Source: Micropterus salmoides (Eukaryota > Chordata > Actinopteri > Centrarchiformes > Centrarchidae). Taken from it: DNA of 64,000 nt. A program made the position numbers and the translations under genes. The stretch spans positions 1,178,001 to 1,242,000 of the forward strand of contig NW_024041150.1 in NCBI RefSeq assembly GCF_014851395.1, read 5' to 3'. The notes under the pieces were generated by a model, which made no database searches, was not told the origin of the DNA, and was given only the letters and a program-made list of their open reading frames with translations. Positions 29,680 through 40,035 of this stretch are shown here, one piece after another (positions within the stretch are counted from its first letter, which is position 1; every line of letters starts with the position of its first letter).

Positions 29680-29952
29680 GGCAACACCCTTCGTTTACTT
29701 GCTTAGTTTTGCTCAGTTCCTGAATACCTATAGGATCATGATTATGTTAAATGAACACAAACATTTCACACACTCAACATTTCAGCCAAATATTGCTATT
29801 TGACAAAATTCAGCCTACACCAAATACATAAAAAAGGTCTGATCTAAGGCATTTATTAGTTTCTGACTCTGGGGAAGTGGGAAAAACAGTACAAGTCCTC
29901 CAAAATGACTGTATCCCCCTGGGGAGGCCCGCCTCCCACTTTGAAAAACATG
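29680..29952. mobile_element. second, decayed copy of the hAT-type MITE seen at 20203-20617
   Basis: Shares with the first copy ctcagttcctgaatacctat, aaaaaggtctgatctaaggc, atttattagtttctgactct and ggaggcccgcctcccacttt. The 5' end is too diverged to define and the right inverted repeat is degraded (tttgaaaaacatgc). About 70-80 percent identity by eye over the matching blocks. Confidence 0.75.
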
Positions 29953-30624
29953 CAGATAATGTGAATCAGATACACCCTGTCTGTCTGGCTCTCTTTGCTT
30001 CCCGCCATGGATGTGCTTATTTAACAGCTTGCTTTGTTATACAGGTCATATTATATACTATAACTTGTTTGCCTGGACACTAAAGCTGTGATTGCTGACA
30101 AAATGAACACAGCCTGCTGAGGATTTCAATCAATGTGGAATTAGTTTGCATAAATAATAGAATATTGCCTGCCTTCGTTGGCTATTTCTTTTGGTATGCC
30201 AAACCAAGTCATGTATTTGATACATGCACAGCTACTTTTTTTTCATGTAAAGGAAAACTTCAGTACTTCTTTATCACAATATTTGAACTGTTGTGGTGTA
30301 TCATTTTGTATGGCAAGAGGACTATTTTAGTCATACCTCTACAATGAGCATGGTTTGTGAACATAAATCTGAACATCTTCCAACAAAATGTTCTGAAGTT
30401 AAGGTTCACTTTTAGCTGACGGGACCGATTTCCAACAACTTTAACAGAGTGATACATCTTTTCTCTGGTGGAATGTGTCAATTCAATTTCAAGAGTCACA
30501 GTCTCCCAGTTAATCTTAAATTTATCATATCAATAATTTAAGATGATCAACTTTAGTTTAGAATTTACTATTTGGATCAAGTAGCTCATGAAAAATAATG
30601 TGTGCTGAATGTAGTAGGCTGCAG

Positions 30625-30755
30625 ATGTTCGGTGTATCAGATATATATTTAATCAACATTCAGATAAATATAAATATCGGATTTGACGCTGTATTGGCAG
30701 ATATTAAAGGACTCAGATTGAGATTGGGCCAAAAACGTGATCGGGACATCCCTAG
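30625..30755. repeat. dispersed repeat ending gatcgggacatcccta
   Basis: The terminal aacgtgatcgggacatcccta is the reverse of a DNA-transposon end I recognise in many fish (tagggatgtcccgatc). The left boundary is uncertain. Confidence 0.45.
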
Positions 30756-31262
30756 CCTGCACTGCTCTTTCAGTCTCTTACCCTTGCTGTTTCACACATG
30801 AAGTGCTCCCCACAGTTGTTGCAAGTGAAAGAGAGAGTTTCATACACCACTCTGGTGGTCATCAAGTCTGGCTTGAAGATAAGGTGTTGAATGGTTTGTG
30901 GTAGGTGTTAACTTCTGTATCCTTGTGATCCTTGAGTTCAGAATTTCTTCACATTTTTTCCCCCCCCTCAAGATCAAGATTGTACATCTATGCTCAAATC
31001 TGAATTTGTTGACTGAATTTGTAATCGGTCAAATGACACAGTGTCCTACTTCAGCCATAACTTTATGACCACTGACAGGTTAAGTGAACACTGATTATCT
31101 CGTTACCATGGTACCTGTCAGTTGGTGGGATATGTTAGGTAGTAAGTGAACATTTTGTCCTCATAGTAGAAAAATGGGCAAGTGTAAGGATTTGAGCGAC
31201 TTTGACAGGGGCCAAAGTGTTATAGCTAGATGACTGGGTCACAGCTTCTCCAACAGTCTGCA

Positions 31263-32067
31263 TGTCACATTCTGCCTGATCGGTCCTGTTAAGGTCTCTG
31301 TGAGTTTTGTTCATTGGTCTGTTTGGTATCTGTTATTTAGTATGCGTTTTTGGTCCATCCCTTGTGTTATACTGTTTCGCCTCGTTTATTCCTCTCTCAT
31401 TATGTTTTCTTGTCCTACTACTTAGTCAAGCGTTTCAGTTCTGTGTCTCAGTTCATGTCTTAGTGTTTACTCCTGGTCTGTGTACTTCGGTGTTTGTTAT
31501 TTTGCCCATGTCTGCTCTGTGTTCTGTTTAATCTTTGTTTCAGTCTGTTTCCCTTGTTGTGCTGTAGTCCATCTGTATAAGTTTGTATCTACGCTGTGCC
31601 TTTAGTGCTGTTTAGTCTGTTTCCTGTCTATTTTGGTTTTGATCCATGACTGCTTTGTTCTCTTTCTGTTATTATCTGGTGTTTGCTTCATGCTTAGTTT
31701 CTCTCTGCCTGTCACTCCGCCTGCCTGCCTGTCTCTCTGTTTTCCCCTGCTGTCTCTCTGCCTCGTTAGCCCTGATCCCGGTCACCTGTGTTGCTCCCGC
31801 CCTGCTCGTTAGTCCCTGAGTATATATGTTTGGTGTTTCTGTTCATTCCCTGTCCGGTCATTGTAGTGTGTTTACACTCAGTCGTGTCTTGTGTTGAGTG
31901 TTCTGCCTGTTCTTCTGCTGTATAAGTCTGTTGGATTTTGGATGCCTCAACTGCCTGTAAGCCTGAGATCCTGCATTTGTTGGAATTAAAATCCCTGAAC
32001 TGCTTCTCTGCTCTAGTGTCTTGAATTTGGACTCTCTCCTGTTGCACTTAATCTCAGACTTGTGACA
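31263..32067. mobile_element. solo LTR with 5-bp target duplication, inside the Tc1-like element
   Basis: An 805-bp segment starting TGTCACA and ending TGTGACA, flanked by identical ctgca at 31258-31262 and 32068-32072. The TG...CA ends and 5-bp duplication are those of an LTR retrotransposon. No coding region or second LTR is present, so it is a solo LTR left by recombination. It shares tttcccctgctgtctctctg, cctcgttag and gtccggtcattgt with the solo LTR at 46403-46962, so the two are related. Ty3/Gypsy membership is likely but not shown. Confidence 0.85.
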
Positions 32068-32355
32068 CTGCAGTGGTCAGCACCTATCAAAGTGGTCCAA
32101 GGAAGGAGAAGCGGTAAATCAATGACAGGGTCATTGGTGCATGTGGGGAGTGAAAGCTGACCCATGTGGTCCGATCCAACAGACGAGCTCCTGTAGGTCA
32201 CATTCCTGAAAAAAGTTGATGCTGGTTCTGATAGAAAGGTGTCAGAACACACAGGGTGTGTTCAAAACAAGTAATAATGTTGTCTCAGAAGGTGTCTAAC
32301 AGAACAGCGAGGCAGCAAGTGCTGTTCAAAACGGATCAAACAATCTTTCCCTGTT

Positions 32356-32446
32356 TCGTTAAATGTTTCAGCTGTAGGTGCAAAATGCAAATGCTGCTAA
32401 TTGACCAACCACACAGAGAGAAACAGCCACTTCCATGAGCCAGTTA
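32356..32446. repeat. direct repeat, first copy
   Basis: The segments gttaaatgtttcagctgtag, caaaatgcaaatgctgct and ccacacagagagaa recur at 34497-34582 in the same orientation with small changes. A third instance is the copy-B equivalent at 53110-53188. Confidence 0.75.
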
Positions 32447-32509
32447 TGAAAGTTGCTTGATGCTGTGGGCCTGCATTAGCTCATGAAATTGATAAGATGG
32501 CGGACAACG

Positions 32510-33000
32510 GTTTTGGGCAGTAACGCATTACTAGTAGCGTTAATAGTAACGCGTTACTGTAATACTATTGCTTTCCCAGTAACTAGTAGTGTAACTAATT
32601 ACTTTTCTAAAACAGTAATATTATTACTAGTTACTAAGGCAAGTAACGCGTTTCTCGTTACTGAACACACCATACTTGACGTGAATCCAGATATATGGAC
32701 TTTGTTGTTTATGTCCGCTGATGGCCAAAAACTAAAGGAAGAATGGAGAACGAGGGGGAGAGACGTTCTTTCCACAGCTGTAAGTAGCTACTGCCATTAT
32801 TGTGCCACAGTCTAAGATGCAAAGAACATTGTCGTCTATTGTCAACTCTGTGACCAGCAAAAAGCTTTCAACTGCGAACATTTCTACATCTGATTTATTG
32901 AAGCATCTGCTGAAGCAGCACAGCGACGTGAAACTTAGGCCTAGGCTATATGCTTTGTATAAACCACACTCCTGCGGCTGTTGAATATGATATTGGTTAA
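32510..33000. mobile_element. hAT-like element remnant with a BED-type zinc-finger relic
   Basis: The left part (32510-32670) is made of taacgcgttact motifs (gggcagtaacgcattactag), a known fish hAT-type repeat end. At 32840-32935, broken frames show YCQLCDQQKAF and then STSDLLKHLLKQHSDVKL, the C-x2-C and H-x4-H parts of a BED zinc finger such as hAT transposases carry. Frames are shifted between the two halves. The right boundary is not defined. Confidence 0.6.
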
Positions 33001-34190
33001 AAAGTTGGGAGAGACTCTTTGTTTGAGGGTGAAGGGGGGTGGTAGTAAAAGCAGTGTTTCCCATAATTAGCCTATAATTTGGATAATTATCAACGCTGAC
33101 CGGCACATATTGATTTTCAAATTTTTTTACTAGGTGTATTTAAAATCATCTTTGATTGAGGAGCTGTATTGAGGAGCATATATTCGCTCTTTCTCTCTCT
33201 CTCTCTCTCTCATGAACACCGCTGAACAAAGTTTACCCCCCCGGCTGACCTGTTTCAAAAACTCATGCAGTTACAAATTCATTCCATTGTCATACTTGTG
33301 TGACAGATCTGCTCGCCAGTCACAAGCGCCATGCGCCTCCTGTTACGGTCCTACTCACCAATCAGTAGGCACATGGCGTTGCACATGTTACAACAACAAA
33401 CGAAACTAGAGGAAAACGTGGGATAATGGCGCCAGCCAAACAGACAAAGGCAGCACCTGTGCCATGTTTTTTTCCGGCGTCAACTCTCACTGAAGCGTTT
33501 CAGCAGCAGAGCGTTTAGCCTACACGTTAACGTGATGTTAATTTGTCATTCTGTGTGCTTCCTTACGGATAACAGCTCTCTGTGAACCCGTTCCGCTCAG
33601 CTCTCTGCAGGCTAGGTTACATATCCACATGGAGCATTTCAGAATAAGAGCGTTTTGCCCGTCTGATTTTGTTGTCTTGTTCAGATTTTGCTTATTTGTT
33701 CAGTTGTCCTTGATTTTTGTGCTTCTACTATGGTTAAGTAAGCTACATAGTTAATTTGTGTATTTTTTTTGTCTGTTTTAACTGTGTTTATTGTTGATGT
33801 ACGATCGGGAGTCTGCAAAGGGTGTTTTATTTTGAAAATCGAATTCTCAGTGTCTGACTTCCTGCCTGGTTCATCTGGTCTGTGCTACTTGACATGGATT
33901 CCGTCAAAAATAGACTGGCAGTGAATATTGAACTTAAGCAAAACTTCAATAAAAAAATTGTTTAGTATGATTTCTGAGATGTCTGTTAGCCATTAGCTTT
34001 TTCAATAGCTTGCCGCTAAGGATAGTGGCTGACAGCCAGTAGAGAATCAAGACAGTATGCTGATGTCACACCTTGCCATAAGTGCTGCCCTAAAAGGCTG
34101 TTCAAAACCAATGTTCTTAGAAGATGCCTTCACTCAAAATAATGCCTTCTGAGGCAGCTGTCTATTACGATAGCGAGGCGGTGAGGGACA

Positions 34191-34288
34191 GTGGAGTCCA
34201 TGCCTCTGCAGTTCAGCTCTGTTTTGGCGGCAAAAGGAGGCCAGAATTATGACCAGCAGGTGGTCATTATGTTATGGCTGATCAGTGT
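34191..34288 (+). pseudogene. 3' end of the second Tc1-like transposase plus right inverted repeat (copy A)
   Basis: Contains gtggagtccatgcctctgca, agctctgttttggcggcaaa and tggtcattatgttatggctg, the terminal part of this Tc1 family. The equivalent in copy B is 52809-52902. Confidence 0.75.
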
Positions 34289-34496
34289 TTTAACTTTCCT
34301 TTGCAACACTTAGTCTCCCAGTTAAATTAAAAGCCCTCTCCAAAACGGCAGGACTTACACTTACTGACATAGTAAAAGTACTTGTGTATCTTACTAATGT
34401 GCGTCTCAACACACATGAATAAAAAACATAATGTAACCTAATGTGCAACGAACAGACCCACCAGAAATGTTGTAATGTATGACGAACCCATCTGGA

Positions 34497-34582
34497 TGTT
34501 AAATGTTTCAGGTGTAGGCACAAAATGCAAATGCTGCTATTTGAAGAGCCACACAGAGAGAAGCACTTCCACGAGTGGCCAA
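34497..34582. repeat. direct repeat, second copy
   Basis: Matches 32356-32446: gttaaatgtttcaggtgtag, caaaatgcaaatgctgct, ccacacagagagaagc. Confidence 0.75.
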
Positions 34583-37500
34583 CATGTAAGTGCTGCAGCT
34601 GCTAATGAGTGTTGATCACAGTCGGTTCTTGCCTCGGCACGATAGCCACGCTTGTCATGAGTAATCGGGTGCAATATGAAGAAAGAGATTGTCAGATTGA
34701 ATCTCATATCTGAAGACACAGGAAATGCTTTTCATCTGTGGAGCTGTACAACTACAAAACTAAAGAGCAATATTCCTATTCTTGTAGCCATCACACATGT
34801 GACATCCACTTTCAGATATTTTCTATAATTTACTTGCACTGAATGAAACAAACAAACTGTGCTGGAGCCATTTTTAAATGCACATCTCAGTCTGCACAGA
34901 CACTGTTGCTCATGTTTGTCACGAGGAAACACTACAGAATCAGAATATGCCCTTCAGCATTTCACCATATAAATAAATTTCACTGCTTCATACATGTGAA
35001 AATCACACATGACAGTTTATCAATTACAGTAGATCATGCTCTGTATATCAAAAACTAATAAACACATTTGTGTCAATTGATCTGGCACAACAAGGAGGCA
35101 GGAGATGAACATTTTCCGGAGAGTGCATGACAATATTTTCTATATTCGGACTTCTGTATATATCGAGCTTACACCACAGCTGCTAAAGAAAATGTAGGTT
35201 GTGTTGAAAACATTATTTACAATTTAACTTATAGTGAGGTCCAAGTGTTTGAAGTGTCTTTAATGGACACCTGTCTGCCAATCAGAAATAAGTATTTTCC
35301 ATTGTGATGGTATAAAAGACATGACTGTTGGCATTTAGTTTTTTCTCTCCTTATTTTGGTCATTTTAATCAATCATTTTTCACACACATGTTCAACAAAG
35401 CTTTACATATCAGACAGCTTTTATACCGAACAATATGTCACCAACTTAATCTTCAACTTCTTAGCGGCAACCAATGATTATTTTCATCATCAATTAATCT
35501 GTCTTAATTATTTTTACCATTAACCAATTAATCATTTGGTCTAAAAATGTTAGAAAACAGTTTTAATTTACAGTGATATAAAACAAAGCTGTTTTTCAAT
35601 TTTCATCTAATTAATGAATCGACTTATTGTTTCAGTACTAATTTATAGTAGTGTTTCAATTAAAGAAACCATTAAATGGTTTAATACTGTACATTTTCAC
35701 ACTCCTTTATATATATATTTTATATCTAGATGTTTAGATTTGTATATTTCGCTATATTTTCTACTTTCTATTATTTCTTTTCCTCAATATCTTGATATGC
35801 AAAGTGAGCAATTGTAACAAATAATTAGTATTTCTGTATTAGTATTTCTACCCAGTGGTTGATAAATAAGATGTTATTATTATTTCTGAAATATCTTAAG
35901 AGCAGAATGAAAGAAATGACAACTCACAGGATATAAAAACGTTTTGTTTTGTCGTTATTAATAATGATTAATTGCATGAAGACTGCTGCCTATACTGAGC
36001 TTGAGTTTCACTCAACTGCTTGACCACTGACGCTTTGTTCTCATTCACAGTCACCAGCTGAGTTTGTAACAGCAGCAGAAGTTTCACATTGAGAGGGCAA
36101 GCAGTCATAATGGCACATAAAATCAATTTTTATCTGTTTCATCCTGTTCTGAGTGCTGTTTTTTTTCCTACAGAAACTCAAGGTTGGCATGTGATGGCTT
36201 TTTCTGTAGCTTTCAAGATCAATATGTGCAGACAGAGGACCATTCCTCTTGAAAAGTATGACCCTGGGCACAAAGAGAGAAATAATATTACATGGGTCTA
36301 TTGCATTTGGCATACAGTGTGTCCTAGAAGTGTTTTCTTCTATGTTTTTAAAATAAATGTAAGTGACTGTGGGTCCCCAGAGCAGCTAATACAGCAGCTG
36401 ATTATTCCTACTCTCCTGCAGAGAAAATATCCTGCCAAAAGGTAGACAGAACATTAAATCCATAATGTTGTTTTTTGTCTCTTCTTCCTTAGTTTTTTTT
36501 TTTTTCATAAAACCAGTTTTGGTCACGCTTCTGAAACAAAACTGCCCTAGATTGAGATATTTCACCTCCAGCTGCTCCATCAGAGCTCCACCAGCCAGCA
36601 GGGTAGCACTGGGCAGCTCCCGGAGCTTTATATCCAGATGTGATCTGCTGGATCAATATCTGGACCAATCACTGCCTATTGTAACGATTGCTGTCTGCTA
36701 AGTAAAGCCGGCCAAATCCATTAGCTCATTGTGATGTTTAATATGTAAGATACTGTTACATGTCTATGAACAACTAAGCTTCATGGAAAGACAGCACAGG
36801 CATCAACAACATGTATTTGAAGAGTAGGTTGATTGTTTAGACTTTTCAACATCCAAATCACATTTTCTTGTCAGCCTCTACGAACCTCTCTTTGGGTAAA
36901 GCTTGCTGTATGGTCTGATATTTGTCTCAGTAGAATCTGAGTTTGAATAATTTAGATCTGAATTTGAATTGCTCAACCTGAATAACTGTATTAAAAACTG
37001 AATTTGAACAGCATAATTTGAAATTGAATTTATTACTTTGAAACTGAATTCTAATAAACTTGAAACAAAATGTAATATTATGAAACTGAATTCAGTTGCA
37101 ACTGAAACTATATTTTAGCTCACTAAAAATTCAACTCTTATATATATATAAGCAGCTGTTCAGCTTGTTTTGGAGAGGAGACCAACTTCAGCTCTGTGTA
37201 AAAACTTTCTGACTGATGAAAACTTAAAACAACTCAGGTCCCAGTATTTAGCATTACTCCATCAGCTGTTCGCTGTAAACACACTACTGCAGCTGGCTGC
37301 TATTTCCGAGCAATACATTCAATGCCGACGTACATGTGTGCTATTTGACTGTTGATTGTGATTTATTGGTTTGCAAACAACGGTGGAAAAGAGAGGAGCA
37401 GTCACAGAAAAACAACAGACATTCTCCAGTTAAAGCCAGTAGCCTCTACTCACCCAATCAGAGTTTCACCACAAGGCAACAGTCCTTTTCAACACAACGT

Positions 37501-37600
37501 GATGTTCATTTAGGTCCCATTTAGTGGAAAATAGCCGATAAAGCAGCGTACGCTTTAGGGTGGGACAAACTTGCGGGTATTCAAGCGTCACTTTTTTAGC
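34583..37600. other. intergenic DNA, copy A, no recognised gene
   Basis: Mostly AT-rich. Bases 36090-36450 are of balanced composition and free of recognised repeats, with an open frame of 118 codons that resembles no protein I know. A short AT run is at 37139-37150. Apparent reading frames here are not supported. Confidence 0.5.
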
Positions 37601-37604
37601 ATGG

Positions 37605-38034
37605 TGAAGCATGACAAAAGGCACCAACCATGATCTTTGCCTAAACCAGAATCATCTGCAGCTCAACGTGACAAAGACTAAGGAGCTGGTTGTGGATCTA
37701 AGGAAAACCAAAACAACAGTGACCCCTGTTTCCATCCAGGGGGTCAGTGTGGACACTGTGGAGGACTACAAGAACCTGGGAGTGCACATGGACAATAAAC
37801 TGGACTGGGCCAAAAACTAAAGCTCTCTAGAGGAAGGGTCAGAGCCGTCTCTATTGAGGAGGCTGAGGTCCCTCAACATGTGCCGGACGATGCTGAGGAT
37901 GTTTTATCTCTGTGGTGGCCACAGTGAGTCTGTGGTGGCCAGTGCTATCCTGTTTGCCTTTGCATGCTGGGGCAGCAGGTTGAAGGTAGCGGACGCTGAG
38001 AGACTCAACAAACAGATCCGCAAATCACTCTGAG
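37605..38034 (+). pseudogene. LINE reverse transcriptase C-terminal fragment (copy A)
   Basis: Reads LQLNVTKTKELVVDLRK, then SVDTVEDYKNLGVHMDNKLD, then a stop. After a frame change it continues SVVASAILFAFACWGSRLKV and RLNKQIRKS. This is the end of a fish non-LTR retrotransposon reverse transcriptase (the NKTKELVVDFR / LGVxxDxKLxW region). It is cut at both ends and interrupted by a stop and frameshifts, so it is dead. Clade assignment (L2/Rex-like) is tentative. Confidence 0.82.
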
Positions 38035-38044
38035 ATGGATTTGT

Positions 38045-40035
38045 GATCTGAGGCTGTATTGATAAACTTCATTTGAGTGGACCACAAGACCACCTTGCCT
38101 GAGCTGTAAACCCTAACCGTGAATGGCAGTACTATGCAAAACACTATTTGATGTTAAAACAGTATCAACATCACCAACATCAGATTAGTTCATATTCATA
38201 CATCATAAAAACAGGATTTTGAAGAGGAATCTTAGAGCAGCAGCCTCTTTAGTCGTTGTTGTGCTTTGATTACAGACACATTTTGACAAAGATTGAACTT
38301 GTCTGAGGTTTTCACATACTTTCATGTTTTACAGCAAGTGTCTGACCCTGACTGATTTATCTGCCAAAGACAAATTTTACTGCCATTTTCCTCTTGACAG
38401 GCTGTAATTTTGCACCTCGCCTGTAACCAATTTACATTTTTGGTTTTATACTGAGGATCATAAAATCCTCATCAGTTGCTCTTGCTGTGTAAAGGGGCTT
38501 TCAGATGGGACACAGTGTCCAGAAAGATTGACAAGAAGTGAAGTACAAAGGAGAGGGCAGGAGAGAGGGGCTAGTAAAATTAGAAATTAGAAATTAGAAT
38601 AAAGCAAAGAGAAATATACTCAAACACATTTTAAAGCTTAAAACAGCAATTGGTATTCAGTGTAATGTAGTAGTCTGAATTCTGTTCAACAAGTGATCTT
38701 GTTTGTGAAACAATTGTGTGTCTTAAATTTTGGCTGGTTAGATACTTGGTTACTGAGCTGGCCTGGTAGAAAAATCTGTTACATGTCATTTTGATGATTA
38801 ATTTTGTCCTGCTGTTTGTTTATATATCCCTGAGCATTGATCAGGAATGTTAACTTCATGGCTATCTTCGGCTCTTGATGCCTCACTGTCTGCACTCATC
38901 TGCACATCGGGACAGAGCCTAGTTTCTGAAATTACAAACATTTTTTATCTTTCATTTATAGCTCTTTAATCTTTTATCTTTCATTTTACACTCTGCTTTC
39001 TTGCCATCTGAAAGAAAATGTTGTTAAACATCTGTAAACCGTAAGCAAAAATATTTAAGCTAGAAAAACTAAATAGAAGAAATAGCTGCAGGCTGGGTAA
39101 AATGTTCCTGGAAAAACTGCATTTTTGTGTCATACTACAGTATTTGTGACAGTAATAGTAATATTAATGCAGTTTGGAGAAGCCGCCTTTGCTTCAGTAC
39201 ACACAGACATCTTCAGGAGTGAATTTCTAGTGGAAAACCACGTTAAATTTTGGTATTTCAATTCCCCAGTGTCACCATGGATGCCTCCTTTTTGTCTGTG
39301 TGGAGGTTTAGAGTGCGCGACAATGTGATGCTTATCTGAGAGCAGATTCATAAGGAGGATCATAACCCTGCTGGGTTATGTGAATACTTTCCTGTATTGT
39401 GGTTTTGACTCCCAGCTCTGAGAGCGATGTTTTATCTCTCCACCAATTTCACAAATATTTCAAGAAGACAGCAAAGTACATATAAACAAGTTCCTGGCTG
39501 CTCGTGTTTCTGTCCCCATCATCACCCATCTCATTACCTGCAGCATTATTCATCAATACTCCCACCTCGATACCCCTCTCTTTCACCAGCAGCACACATA
39601 TACCCCCACTGGGGAGGATAGCAGTCTCAACAGCCAGAGTAAATGGGCACCTCATCTTAGTGTGTGTGTGTGTGTGTGTGTGTGACAAGTGCTGACAGTC
39701 CAGGAGCTTGGCCTCGTACAAGGTCAGCATCTGTGAGTTTCATCAGTGTGTGTGTGTGTGTGTCTACAAACAATATACCACCTGTGCCCCCCTGCCATGC
39801 CCGCACCCAGCAGATGCTCTGAAAGTCATACTCAGTCTTATACATGCACACACACACACATACACACACACACACACACATACACACACCTAGTCATGAG
39901 TACCATGCTGAGTTATCAAAGTCAGCGGAGGTTGGTTGTAGTGTTATGAGTGTGATAAATATGATAAAATATGGACCATAAATTCAGCTCATATGGAGGG
40001 AGGACAGGTCTTAAAGGCTCACAAACACACACACA
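38045..40035. other. intergenic DNA with CA/GT microsatellites, copy A
   Basis: Short (GT)n tracts at 39661-39683 and 39747-39762, and CA-rich DNA at 39845-39888. No gene or recognised transposon. Confidence 0.55.

Larger units (their letters stand above)
31041..34288 (+). mobile_element. second Tc1-like transposon, broken by nested insertions
   Basis: The terminal inverted repeats survive: left tcagccataactttatgacc (31051-31070); right ggtggtcattatgttatggc followed by tgatcagtg (about 34260-34286). Element parts are 31041-31262 (including MGKCKDLSDFDRGQSVIAR, the transposase start), 32068-32254, and 34191-34288 (the transposase end and right repeat). Between them lie a solo LTR (31263-32067) and about 1.9 kb of other repeat DNA (32255-34190), and the middle of the transposase is missing. 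It belongs to a different fish Tc1 family from the element at 19140-20960. Non-functional. Confidence 0.82.

Noticed and set aside
36089..36445. 118-codon frame identical in copies A and B
   Set aside because: Identity between copies reflects the duplication, not selection. No family resemblance, and an opposite-strand 90-codon frame overlaps it.
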